DNA of 38,663 bases, taken from assembly GCA_024235675.1 (NCBI GenBank), contig JACKLZ010000006.1:1-38663 (forward strand), written 5' to 3'. A program made the position numbers and the translations under genes. The first letter of the stretch is position 1. Each line of letters begins with the position of its first letter. Shown one piece after another: positions 18,742 through 26,698 of the stretch. The DNA is from Zoogloeaceae bacterium. GTDB taxonomy: Bacteria > Pseudomonadota > Gammaproteobacteria > Burkholderiales > Rhodocyclaceae. The notes below the pieces were generated by a model. The model ran no database searches. It was given only the letters and a program-made list of their open reading frames with translations, and was not told where the DNA came from.

Positions 18742-18859
18742 GGCGGCATGCCCCGCCAACATTCGAAACACATGGCGCGGAATTCGCCGATCGATTGTCT
18801 GTCAGAATGCGCAAGCCCCGACGCGCTCGATCCGTGCGCGCGGTGACCGGAGTGTCTCG

Positions 18860-19471
18860 ATGTTTGCTCGCGTTTTCCTGCTGCTGATCTGCTTGCTGTC
18901 ACTGAACGGCTGCGCCACATCGGCCTTCCGGCAATCCTGGAGCGCGCCGGATGCGCATGCGTACCCGCTGGGCAAAACGGTGGTGTTTGCGATGTTGCCG
19001 GTGGAGGCTGATCGGCGGCGGTCTGAGGATTTGTTTGCTCAGGTGCTGGCGCCGGCGATGGACGTGACGGCGGGCTACGCCGTCGTGGCCGAGGCGCCGG
19101 CCGGTGCGCCTGAACTGGCCAAAGCCAAGGCCCGGGCGGCGCAGCAAGGCTTTGGTTCGGTGCTGGTGGTGAAGGTGGTGTCGACGCGTGACGAGCTGGT
19201 TTACCAGCCTGGCGTGAACCCGTTTTTCGGACCCGGCTTTGGCTACCCCGGGCGACGTGGCATGATCGGCCATCCGTTCATGATGGACCCGGGTTATTAC
19301 GAGAAAGTGCGCATCGCGGTGGTGGAGCTGAGCCTGTATGCCTCGCGCGATGACCATCTCTTGTGGACGGCGAGCACCGAGGTGCTCGATTCGAGCCGGC
19401 TGGATCGCGTCGTGCGCACACTGGCGGATGCGATGCTCAAAGATCTGGTGGCGAAGGGCGTGTTGCCCTGA
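18860..19471 (+). CDS. Putative lipoprotein, DUF4136-like
   Basis: This 203-residue protein has a lipoprotein signal (MFARVFLLLICLLSLNGC, Cys18). The rest resembles small envelope lipoproteins of the DUF4136 type: an early segment with a short beta-strand (KTVVFAMLPVEAD), a central AAQQGFGSVLVVKVVS strand, an aromatic/Gly-rich loop (NPFFGPGFGYPGRRG), and a C-terminal LWTASTEVLDSSRLDRVVRTLADAMLKDLVAKGVL tail. That tail pattern is typical of proteins in which DLLWTA is followed by a helix. The exact family is not certain. ATG 18860 was chosen because it begins the signal peptide. It converges with livF. Confidence 0.75.
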   Translation: MFARVFLLLICLLSLNGCATSAFRQSWSAPDAHAYPLGKTVVFAMLPVEADRRRSEDLFAQVLAPAMDVTAGYAVVAEAPAGAPELAKAKARAAQQGFGSVLVVKVVSTRDELVYQPGVNPFFGPGFGYPGRRGMIGHPFMMDPGYYEKVRIAVVELSLYASRDDHLLWTASTEVLDSSRLDRVVRTLADAMLKDLVAKGVLP

Positions 19472-19552
19472 GTGTTGCCGTCCCCCGACTGGAGTCTTGA
19501 GCCCCACGTCCCACCGGACACGACGCCGATCGACCGCCGGGTGAGTGCCAGC

Positions 19553-19583
19553 AAAAAGGGGCACACCGAAGTGCGCCCCTTTG
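19553..19583 (-). terminator. Rho-independent terminator after livF (UUCG tetraloop)
   Basis: Read on the minus strand, a GGGGCGCAC arm, a TTCG loop and a GTGTGCCCC arm (one G-U pair), extended by AAA/TTT, run into TTTTTG. The C(UUCG)G loop is an especially stable terminator form. It lies 22 bp after the livF stop and may also stop the converging lipoprotein gene less efficiently. Confidence 0.88.
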
Positions 19584-19604
19584 CGGCCCAACAGGGCGGT
19601 TGGC

Positions 19605-20333
19605 TTACTCGCCCAGATACGCTGCGCGCACCTTCGGGTCGGCCAGCAGTTCCTGGCCGGTGCCGGTGAGGGTCAGCTTGCCGCTTTCCATCACGTAGCC
19701 GCGCTGCGCAAACTCGAGCGCCAGGTTGGCGTTCTGTTCGACCAGCAAGATGGTGACGCCTTCGTCCTTGACCGTCTGCACGACTTCGAAGATTTTCTCG
19801 ACCACCAGCGGGGCGAGGCCCATGGAGGGCTCGTCGAGCAACAGCAGCTTGGGCTGGGAGAGCAACGCACGGCCGATGGCGACCATCTGCTGCTCACCGC
19901 CCGACAGCGTGCCGGCCACCTGCGCCAGACGTTCCTTGACCCGCGGCAGCATGGTGTAGACCCGCTCGAGGTCGGCTTCGATGCCGGCGGCATCGTTGCG
20001 GATGTAGGCGCCCATGCGCAGGTTTTCTTCGACGGTCAGGCGGGTGAAGATGCCGCGGCCTTCCGGCACCAGCGCGATGCCTTTGCGCAGGCGCTTGTGG
20101 GTGGGCATGTTGGCGATGTCTTCGCCGTCATAGGTGATGCCGCCGCTGGCGACGGCGAGCGTGCCGGAGATGGCGTTGAGGGTGGTGGTCTTGCCGGCAC
20201 CGTTGGCGCCGATCAGGCAGACCATTTCGCCCTTGTAGAGCTCGAGGCTGACGCCTTTGACGGCCTGAATGCCGCCGTAGGAAATCTTGATGTCGTCGAG
20301 CTGAAGCAGGGGGGAGGCGGGGTTAGTGTGCAT
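19605..20333 (-). CDS. livF: Branched-chain amino acid ABC transporter ATPase LivF
   Basis: This is one of the two nucleotide-binding subunits of the high-affinity Leu/Ile/Val importer. The 242-residue protein has Walker A GANGAGKT (about 33-40), signature LSGGEQQ, and Walker B LLLLDEPSMGL with an H-loop replaced in the usual LivF way (VEQNANLAL). The start at 20333 has GGAGG eight bases upstream inside the end of livG, overlapping it by 11 bp, so translation is coupled. It is the last gene of the liv operon. Confidence 0.95.
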   Translation of the reverse strand: MHTNPASPLLQLDDIKISYGGIQAVKGVSLELYKGEMVCLIGANGAGKTTTLNAISGTLAVASGGITYDGEDIANMPTHKRLRKGIALVPEGRGIFTRLTVEENLRMGAYIRNDAAGIEADLERVYTMLPRVKERLAQVAGTLSGGEQQMVAIGRALLSQPKLLLLDEPSMGLAPLVVEKIFEVVQTVKDEGVTILLVEQNANLALEFAQRGYVMESGKLTLTGTGQELLADPKVRAAYLGE

Positions 20334-21096
20334 GCTTGGGTCCTCCCAGGTAGGCGCTGATCACCGCCTCGTTTTTCTGAACCACGGCCGGCACGTCCTC
20401 GGCGATCTTCTTGCCGAAGTCGAGCACCGCGACCCGGTCGCACAAGCCCATCACCAGTTTGACGTCGTGCTCGATGAGCAGCACGGTGATGCCGTCGTGG
20501 CGGATCTGCTCGATCAGGACCTTGAGCTGGCTTGTTTCGGTCGCGTTCATGCCAGCGGCGGGTTCGTCCAGCGCCAGCAGTTGCGGCTCGGAGGCCAACG
20601 CACGGGCAATCTCGAGGCGACGCTGGTCGCCGTAGGAGAGGCTCTTGCAGATGGTGTGGGCGAAGCGCTCGATGCCCACATACTTGAGCAATTCGAAGGC
20701 GCGCTCGGTGGTCAGGCGCTCTTCCTCGATGGCGTGTTTGCTCTGAGTCAGGATGCCCCACAGCCCGGCCTTGGTGCGGATGTGATGGCCGGCCATGACG
20801 TTTTCGAGTGCGGTCAGCTGGCCGAACAGACGGATGTTCTGAAAGGTGCGGGCGATACCCTGCTTCACCACCAGGTGTGGCTTTCCGGTGGGCAGCTCGG
20901 TGCCGTTGAAGACGAATTCGCCGTCATCGGGGATGTAGGCTCCGGTCAGCACATTGAAGAAGGTGGTCTTGCCGGCGCCGTTGGGGCCGATCAGGCCATA
21001 GACTTCGCCTTTGTTGATGCTCAGCGAGACATCGGACAGGGCGGTCAGACCGCCGAAACGTTTGCCCACACCACGGGCTTCAAGCAACTTGATCAT
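20323..21096 (-). CDS. livG: Branched-chain amino acid ABC transporter ATPase LivG
   Basis: This is the second ATPase subunit, paired with LivF. The 257-residue protein has Walker A GPNGAGKTTFFN, an ABC signature LSYGDQRRLEIARAL and Walker B LLALDEPAAGMN, followed by the LivG-type LIEHDVKLVMGL switch region. ATG 21096 was chosen over the adjacent TTG at 21099 because it overlaps the livM stop by one base (TGATG). LivG is recognised by its longer central insertion (HHIRTKAGLWGILTQSKHAIEEE). Confidence 0.95.
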   Translation of the reverse strand: MIKLLEARGVGKRFGGLTALSDVSLSINKGEVYGLIGPNGAGKTTFFNVLTGAYIPDDGEFVFNGTELPTGKPHLVVKQGIARTFQNIRLFGQLTALENVMAGHHIRTKAGLWGILTQSKHAIEEERLTTERAFELLKYVGIERFAHTICKSLSYGDQRRLEIARALASEPQLLALDEPAAGMNATETSQLKVLIEQIRHDGITVLLIEHDVKLVMGLCDRVAVLDFGKKIAEDVPAVVQKNEAVISAYLGGPKHAH

Positions 21097-22184
21097 CAAG
21101 CGCCTCCCTTGAGCAGCTCGGGACGGGAGTAGCGTGCGTGGGCGGGCACCAGGCCGGCCGGGCGCAGCAACATCATCAGAATCATGGCCAGCGACAGCAA
21201 CAGCATGCGCAGCACCTCGGGGTCGAGAATCACGGTGCCGAACAGCGCCTCCTGGACGGGCAAGGCGATGTTACGCAGGATCTCGGGCAGGGCGGTGAGG
21301 ATCAGCGCGCCGACGATGGCGCCGGCGATGTTGCCCATGCCGCCGAACACCACCATGGTGAGCACCGCGATGGATTCCATCAGCGAGAAGGATTCCGGCG
21401 ACACGAAGCCCTGGAAGGAGCCGAACAGTCCGCCCGCCACGCCGCCAAAGGTGGCGCCGAGCGAGAAGGCCAGCAGCTTCATGTTGCGTACGTTGATGCC
21501 GATTGCCTTGGCGGCCAGTTCGTCGTCACGCATGGCGGCCCAGGCGCGGCCGACGCGGGAGATCTGCAGGCGTTTGATGAAGACGATGGAGCCGACCACG
21601 CACAGCAGGAAGAAGTAGTAATACAGATACAGGTAGTGGATCTTGAAGTCGCCGAATGACAGGCTCTGGGCAAGGTTCCAGCCGAACAGGTTGAGCGAGT
21701 CGAGGGCGTTGATCCCTTGCGGGCCGTTGGTGATGTTGACCGGGTGATTCAGGTTGTTCATGAAGATCCGGACAATTTCGCCGAACCCGAGGGTCACGAT
21801 GGCGAGGTAGTCACCGCGCAATCGCAGCACCGGAAAACCCAATATGATCCCCGCCAGCGCCGCAAACGCGGCCCCCAGCGGCAGCACGATCCAGAACGGC
21901 ATGTGCACGCCGAAATGGGGCGAGGCGAGGAAGGCCCAGGTGTAGGCGCCGACGGCATAGAAGGCGATGTAGCCCAGGTCGAGCAGGCCGGCGAAACCGA
22001 CCACCAGGTTCAGGCCCAGGGCCAGCATCATGTACAGCAGCGCAAAGTCGAGAATTCGCATCCAGCTGCGGCCAAAGTAGGCGGCGATCAGCGGCGCGAC
22101 CAGCGCGACGATGATGATCAGCCACTTGGTGAGCCGGGGGTGGCGCTTGCCCAGGTAGGGGACGGCTTCGATGAGTTCGTTCAT
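21096..22184 (-). CDS. livM: Branched-chain amino acid ABC transporter permease LivM
   Basis: This is one of the two permeases of the Liv importer. The 362-residue protein starts MNELIEAVPYLGKRH and has about nine transmembrane helices. The permease EAA-like loop contains RVGRAWAAMRDDELAAKAIGINVRNMKLLAF, which contacts the ATPases. It ends with the Pro-rich RPAGLVPAHARYSRPELLKGGA tail. The start at 22184 has a GGGGGA site upstream; the longer frame reads back into livH and was rejected. It starts 13 bp after the livH stop. Confidence 0.95.
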   Translation of the reverse strand: MNELIEAVPYLGKRHPRLTKWLIIIVALVAPLIAAYFGRSWMRILDFALLYMMLALGLNLVVGFAGLLDLGYIAFYAVGAYTWAFLASPHFGVHMPFWIVLPLGAAFAALAGIILGFPVLRLRGDYLAIVTLGFGEIVRIFMNNLNHPVNITNGPQGINALDSLNLFGWNLAQSLSFGDFKIHYLYLYYYFFLLCVVGSIVFIKRLQISRVGRAWAAMRDDELAAKAIGINVRNMKLLAFSLGATFGGVAGGLFGSFQGFVSPESFSLMESIAVLTMVVFGGMGNIAGAIVGALILTALPEILRNIALPVQEALFGTVILDPEVLRMLLLSLAMILMMLLRPAGLVPAHARYSRPELLKGGA

Positions 22185-22197
22185 GGTGTGATCCCCC

Positions 22198-23130
22198 TCA
22201 GGCCCGGTCGGAAACCCGCTCACCCAACAGGCCGGTGGGCCGGAAGATGAGCACGATGCCGAGAATGACAAAGGCGAAGATGTCCTGGTAGCTGGAGTTG
22301 AGGAAGCCGAAGGTCATGGTTTCGATGTAGCCCGCGCCGATGGCTTCGACCAGGCCCAGCACGATGCCGCCGAGCATGGCGCCACCGAGGTTGCCGATGC
22401 CGCCGAGCACTGCAGCGGTAAAGGCTTTGAGGCCGGGCATGAAGCCCATCGCGTAGTGGGCGATACCGTAGTTGCTGGCGAACATCACGCCGGCCACCGC
22501 GGCCAGGCCGGCACCGATGACGAAGGTCAGGGCGATGATGGCGTTGGTGTCCACGCCCATGAGAGCGGCGACGCGGTGGTTCTCGGCGGTGGCGCGCATG
22601 GCGCGACCGAGGCGGGTTTTGGTGACCAGCAGGATCAGGCCGGCCATCACAAGTGCCGACACGATCACGATGGCAACTTGAACCGGGGTGACGAAGACAC
22701 CCGGAATCGGTTGCATCGGTGCGGTGGAAATCAGTTGCGGGAAGGTGTGGTAGTTGCGACCCCAGATGATCATGGCCAGCGTCTGAAGCAGGAAGGACAT
22801 GCCGATGGCGGTGATCAGCGGGGCCAGGCGCGGTGCGCCACGCAGGCGCCGGTAGGCCAGTCGTTCCATCAGGAAGCCGAGGAGCATGCACACCGGCATG
22901 GCGACGAGTACGGCGATCGCCAGCTTGAGCAGCGGTGCCATCTCGGGCGCAACGCCCATCAGGATGAGCAGGGTCTGCAGCGCGGTGAGCGCGCCGATCA
23001 TGACCACTTCGCCGTGGGCAAAGTTGATCAGGCCCAAGATCCCGTAGACCATCGTGTAGCCCAGTGCCACCAGCGCATACACGCTGCCGACGACCAGACC
23101 ATTCACGATCTGTTGTAATAAGGTTTCCAT
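22198..23130 (-). CDS. livH: Branched-chain amino acid ABC transporter permease LivH
   Basis: This is the partner permease of LivM. The 310-residue protein begins METLLQQIVNGLVVGSVYALVALGYTMVYGI, the canonical LivH start, with about eight helices. The ATPase-contact loop is RLGRAMRATAENHRVAALMGVDTN, and the C-terminus ends RPTGLLGERVSDRA. ATG 23130 has AAGGTG upstream. The open frame reaches further into the hairpin-rich gap, but that part has no LivH homology. Confidence 0.95.
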   Translation of the reverse strand: METLLQQIVNGLVVGSVYALVALGYTMVYGILGLINFAHGEVVMIGALTALQTLLILMGVAPEMAPLLKLAIAVLVAMPVCMLLGFLMERLAYRRLRGAPRLAPLITAIGMSFLLQTLAMIIWGRNYHTFPQLISTAPMQPIPGVFVTPVQVAIVIVSALVMAGLILLVTKTRLGRAMRATAENHRVAALMGVDTNAIIALTFVIGAGLAAVAGVMFASNYGIAHYAMGFMPGLKAFTAAVLGGIGNLGGAMLGGIVLGLVEAIGAGYIETMTFGFLNSSYQDIFAFVILGIVLIFRPTGLLGERVSDRA

Positions 23131-23280
23131 TTCGCACCTTTCGCTTGATGGGTCACGGTGGCCGCTGCCTCGATGCCGGGCTGATCCCGGTCGGATGTGC
23201 CCTTGTGGGGCCGAGGGGCGAGGTTCCGTGTTGCTGTTCTCAATCCCGCACAGCGGGTTGTTTGTTGAGCTTCCGATGCG

Positions 23281-23368
23281 CCGTCCGCCGGGTGTGCCGG
23301 ACGGGAACCGGAATGATTCAGGGGCCGCAACCACTGCGGATCGCGGCCCCTGACTGTGGGCTAGCCCA
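23281..23368 (-). other. Hairpin cluster between livJ and livH
   Basis: Three inverted repeats lie in the 263-bp gap. A perfect 14-bp palindrome GTGGGCTAGCCCAC covers 23355-23368. GGGGCCGC/GCGGCCCC arms sit at 23321-23328 and 23343-23350. CCGTCCG/CGGACGG arms sit at 23281-23287 and 23298-23304. None has a T-run on the minus strand. Such structures typically protect the 3' end of the binding-protein message and reduce read-through into the permease genes. Confidence 0.6.
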
Positions 23369-23393
23369 CGTTCTACGTGTGCCTCAAATCAGA

Positions 23394-24524
23394 TCAGGGA
23401 ACCGGATTCCAGCCGCCGTCCTTGTACTGATACACCGTGATCGCGCCTTCCTTGATGTCGCCCTTGGCGTCAAATGAGACGTTGCCGGTGACGCCCTGGA
23501 AGTTGATCGCCTTCAGTGCCGGCAGGTACTTGGCCGGAACGGTCGAGTCGGCCACCTTCATGGCTTCGATCATGGCGGCAGCGGCGTCGTAGGCATACGG
23601 CGCGTAGATCTGCACGTCGAGGTTGAAGCGCTTCTTGTAGCGTTCCTTGAAGTCCTTGCCGCCGGGCATCTTGTCCAGCGGCAGGCCGGCTTGCGTGCAG
23701 TAAGCGTTGCCGCTCAGTGCGTCGCCGGCGAGCTTGAGCATCTCGCCCGAGCAGGCACCGTCACCGGTGATGAACTTGGCGTTGATGCCCAGCTGCTTGA
23801 GCTGGCGCAGCATCGGGCCGCCCTGGGCGTCCATGCCGCCGAAGAAGATCACGTCCGGGTTCTGAGCCTTGATCTTGGTCAGAATGGCCATGAAGTCGGT
23901 GGCCTTGTCGTTCGTGAATTCACGCGCGACGATCTTGCCGCCGGTGGCTTTGGCCGACTTCTCGACTTCGTCCGCCAGACCCTGACCGTACGCGGTGCGG
24001 TCATCGATGATGGCGATGTTCTTGGCACCCAGTGTGCCGGTGGCGAATTTGCCGATGGCGCCGCCTTGCTGAACGTCGTTGGCGATGGTGCGGAACACGC
24101 CGGCGTAGTTCTGCTGGGTCAGTTTCGGGTTGGTCGCCGACGGGGAGATCATCGGGATGCCGGCCTGGTGATAGATACGCGAAGCCGGGATGGTGGTGCC
24201 CGAGTTCAGGTGGCCGACCACGCCCACGACTTCGGCGTCAACCAGGCGCTGAGCCACGGTGGTGCCAGCGCGCGGGTCGGCCTGGTCATCTTCACCCATG
24301 ATCTCGAATTTGATTTTCTTGCCGCCGATGGTCACGCCCTTGGCGTTGTATTCCTCGATGGCGAGCAGGGCACCGTTTTCGTTGTCCTTGCCCAGGTGGG
24401 AGATGCTGCCGGTGAGCGGGCCGACGTGGCCAAGCTTGACCACCGTGTCTGCGGCGCTGACGCCTTGACTCATCAGGCCGAAGCCCAGGCCCATAATCGC
24501 GATAGCGATACCGGTTTTTTTCAT
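23394..24524 (-). CDS. livJ: Branched-chain amino acid ABC transporter substrate-binding protein
   Basis: This is the periplasmic binding protein that delivers Leu/Ile/Val (or related amino acids) to LivHM. The 376-residue precursor has a signal peptide (MKKTGIAIAIMGLGFGLMSQGVSA, cleaved before ADTVVKLG). It has the type I periplasmic-binding fold markers VKLGHVGPLTGSISHLGKDNENGALLAIEEYNAKG, VVGHLNSGTTIPAS and IIDDRTAYGQGLADEVEK. ATG 24524 has GGAGGA upstream. It is the first and probably most strongly expressed gene of the operon. The symbol livK would be equally valid. Confidence 0.95.
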   Translation of the reverse strand: MKKTGIAIAIMGLGFGLMSQGVSAADTVVKLGHVGPLTGSISHLGKDNENGALLAIEEYNAKGVTIGGKKIKFEIMGEDDQADPRAGTTVAQRLVDAEVVGVVGHLNSGTTIPASRIYHQAGIPMISPSATNPKLTQQNYAGVFRTIANDVQQGGAIGKFATGTLGAKNIAIIDDRTAYGQGLADEVEKSAKATGGKIVAREFTNDKATDFMAILTKIKAQNPDVIFFGGMDAQGGPMLRQLKQLGINAKFITGDGACSGEMLKLAGDALSGNAYCTQAGLPLDKMPGGKDFKERYKKRFNLDVQIYAPYAYDAAAAMIEAMKVADSTVPAKYLPALKAINFQGVTGNVSFDAKGDIKEGAITVYQYKDGGWNPVP

Positions 24525-24668
24525 GTCTCGTATCCTCCAGCTGACTCTTTTGTGAGTTTGGGTGGTACCGATTCCGACCGACTCGATATGAGTCGGCCGG
24601 GGTGTGGCTTTCCGTTTCCCGGGGCGCATTTGCGTGGCTCCAGTGTCGGTCTTTGTTCTCTGTCCTCA

Positions 24669-24690
24669 CCCACCCTTTTTGCGGGGTGGG
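24669..24690 (-). other. Hairpin in the livJ leader
   Basis: CCCACCC (24669-24675) and GGGTGGG (24684-24690) form a 7-bp stem about 145 bp upstream of livJ. It would be in the 5' untranslated RNA if transcription starts further upstream. No known riboswitch was recognised. Confidence 0.45.
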
Positions 24691-24741
24691 CGAATGGTAC
24701 GAAAGGCGCAAAGGCAAAGGTGTGCTTATTCTGCAAAAAAA

Positions 24742-24769
24742 CCCATAGGGAAAGAAAAATTTTTGCCAA
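24742..24769 (-). promoter_or_regulatory. Candidate livJ promoter
   Basis: On the minus strand TTGGCA (24769-24764), a 16-bp AT-rich spacer and TATGGG (24747-24742) lie in the most AT-rich part of the 584-bp gap upstream of livJ. The rest of the gap (about 24770-25050) contains no open frame with coding character and no recognised motif. The call is by eye. Confidence 0.3.
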
Positions 24770-25052
24770 GAAAGCACGTGCCTGGCGAGCTCGTGCCATG
24801 CGGCGGTGCACTATTCTGGAAGATCTGTTCTTTGCTTGTCAGACGATTTCCGACACATAAATCCGCCAAGTCCAAGAAAGGCTAGGGGGCAGCGCATTTT
24901 TACGCATGTATTTGCGCGATTGCAGTGCAGCAAAAATGACGAATAGGGGTTTTCCCTAGCGTGTGGCGTGATACATGTCCGGTGCGTTTCGGGCTTCGCC
25001 GGATTCTGGCGGCTTCACGTCCATCGGCGTGATTGGATCTGCCCGGTGGGCA

Positions 25053-25083
25053 ATAAAAAACCGCCCTGCTTCAGGCGGTTTCT
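25053..25083 (-). terminator. Rho-independent terminator after yebC
   Basis: On the minus strand AAACCGCC (25081-25074) pairs with GGCGGTTT (25065-25058) across an 8-base loop and runs into TTTTTTATTG. It lies 26 bp past the yebC stop. Confidence 0.88.
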
Positions 25084-25108
25084 TGTTGTCCACGCCGGTG
25101 CGGAGCAT

Positions 25109-25834
25109 TCAGTCGCCAAACACTGCGCTGGTATAGACCTCCTGGACATCGTCGAGACTGTCCAGTGCATCCAGCAGGCGCTGCATCTTGGCCTCGTCGT
25201 CGCCGGTCAGTTCGGTCTCGTTCATCGGCTTCATGGTGACTTCGCCGAATTCGGCCTTGAAACCTGCCGCTTCAAGTGCGTCCTTGACGGTCGAGAAATC
25301 GGCCGGCGAGGTGACGACCTCGATGGAGCCGTCGTCATCGGTGATCACGTCTTCGGCGCCGCACTCAAGGGCAGCGTCCATCAGCGCTTCTTCATCGACA
25401 CCAGGGGCGAACATCAGCTGGCCGCAGTGGCTGAACTGAAAGGCCACGCAACCATCGGTGCCCAGGTTGCCGCCATACTTGCTGAAGGCGTGGCGCACGT
25501 CAGCCACGGTGCGCACCTTGTTGTCGGTCAGGCAATCGACGATCACCGCTGCGCCGCCGATGCCGTAGCCCTCGTAGCGCGCCTCTTCATAGCTGACGCC
25601 TTCGAGCTGGCCGGTGCCGCGCTTGATGGCGTTTTCGATGTTGTCCTTGGGCATCGACTCGCCGCGGGCCTTGTCGATGGCCATGCGCAGACGCGGATTC
25701 GATGCCGGATCGCCACCGCCCATCTTGGCGGCCACGGTGACTTCCTTGATCAGTTTGGTGAAGACCTTGCCCCGCTTGGCATCCTGACGGCCTTTGCGGT
25801 GCTGGATGTTGGCCCATTTGGAATGACCTGCCAT
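25109..25834 (-). CDS. yebC: YebC/PmpR family protein
   Basis: YebC-family proteins were long annotated as transcriptional regulators, and recent work ties members to relief of ribosome stalling. The 241-residue protein has the invariant start MAGHSKWANIQHRKGRQDAKRGKVFTK, the KDNIENAIKRGTG motif, the EGYGIGGAAVIVDCLTDNK motif and the NLGTDGCVAFQF segment. ATG 25834 was chosen for the conserved MAGHSKW start, with GAGGGC upstream. It is a single-gene unit with its own terminator and a likely TATAAT -10 in the gap. Confidence 0.96.
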   Translation of the reverse strand: MAGHSKWANIQHRKGRQDAKRGKVFTKLIKEVTVAAKMGGGDPASNPRLRMAIDKARGESMPKDNIENAIKRGTGQLEGVSYEEARYEGYGIGGAAVIVDCLTDNKVRTVADVRHAFSKYGGNLGTDGCVAFQFSHCGQLMFAPGVDEEALMDAALECGAEDVITDDDGSIEVVTSPADFSTVKDALEAAGFKAEFGEVTMKPMNETELTGDDEAKMQRLLDALDSLDDVQEVYTSAVFGD

Positions 25835-25862
25835 AGCGCCCTCGACTCCTGCAGACTTGCTG

Positions 25863-25896
25863 TTCGAAAAGCGGACATTATACCTACCGGTTCGAA
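25863..25896 (-). promoter_or_regulatory. yebC promoter flanked by two TTCGAA sites
   Basis: The minus strand carries a perfect TATAAT (25882-25877) 43 bp upstream of the yebC ATG. No good -35 was found. Identical GTTCGAA copies at 25862-25868 and 25890-25896 flank it; their palindromic TTCGAA cores are 28 bp apart. They could be a repressor or activator site pair, but this is only a pattern. Confidence 0.45.
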
Positions 25897-25981
25897 GTTG
25901 GCGCGGGCCTCGCCCGCACAAGCGGCGGTGAGTCTGCTAGATTGCAAAGATACGCATGACAACCGGATCGGGAGTGATCGC

Positions 25982-26581
25982 ATGAAGTCTCTAATTACTT
26001 TGCTCTGCGTGCTGTGGCTGGCCGTGATTTCCGTGCCCGCCAGTGCGCAGGACCTCACCTTCCGTGGCTGCACCGACGCCTCGGGTCGGGCTGTGCCCAG
26101 CCAACTCGATGTTGAATCGCCCTCACTGGTGACGACGCAGATGGGCAAATCTGGGGCGCGGATCATTTATAACCCGCGCGCGCTCCCCGACGTGACCGAT
26201 GCGGTCCGTGCCTTTGTGTATGCGCACGAGTGCGCCCGGCACAGCCTCGGCATCACGCGCGATGTGCCGACTGTCGAGGCGGCGCAGCGCGCCGATTGTG
26301 AGGGTCTGGCCACGCTGCAGCGCTCCGGCATGCTGGTGGAGGACGGTGACGTGACGGCCCTGCAGTCCATGCTGGTGTTCTCGCCCGAGCAATGGGCACG
26401 CCTGCCGGGCCCGCCGCGCGGCTTTGATCTCAACAGCTGCCCGACGCGTCGCGCCGTGCCGAAAAGCAACCCGGCCTGGAACCAATGTGTGCATCGTTGT
26501 GGCGATCGCTTGTTCCACTGCGGTCAGAGTGCCAGCTGCCTGGCCACCTACAACCGCTGTCAGGCGGCCTGTCCGCGCTGA
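25982..26581 (+). CDS. Secreted Cys-rich protein with degenerate HExxH-like motif
   Basis: I do not recognise the family with certainty. The 199-residue precursor has a signal peptide (MKSLITLLCVLWLAVISVPASA). A central YAHECARHSLG segment (His82, Glu83, His87) is followed about 18 residues later by ADCEG (Asp105-Cys106). This resembles small exported proteins with HECAHH...ADC motifs that look like zinc peptidases, but the second His of HExxH would be Arg86 here. The C-terminal 33 residues hold six cysteines as C169-x3-C173, C180, C186 and C193-x3-C197. That twin Cx3C pattern suggests a disulfide-pinned helical hairpin. ATG 25982 has GGAG eight bases upstream. It diverges from yebC. Confidence 0.75.
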   Translation: MKSLITLLCVLWLAVISVPASAQDLTFRGCTDASGRAVPSQLDVESPSLVTTQMGKSGARIIYNPRALPDVTDAVRAFVYAHECARHSLGITRDVPTVEAAQRADCEGLATLQRSGMLVEDGDVTALQSMLVFSPEQWARLPGPPRGFDLNSCPTRRAVPKSNPAWNQCVHRCGDRLFHCGQSASCLATYNRCQAACPR

Positions 26582-26698
26582 TCCTGGTCGGCGCGCGGTG
26601 TCACACGCTGTGTCGCCGCGCCTCGGCGCGCCCCGAAGGCTGCGATCTCGCCCTGCCCTGGGCTAGACTATGACGATTCCTACGCCCGGATTCCGCTC

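Noticed and set aside
24770..24815. A possible sigma-54 promoter (TGGCACG...) upstream of livJ
   Set aside because: The GG element lacks a GC element at the required 12-base distance in both registers tried.
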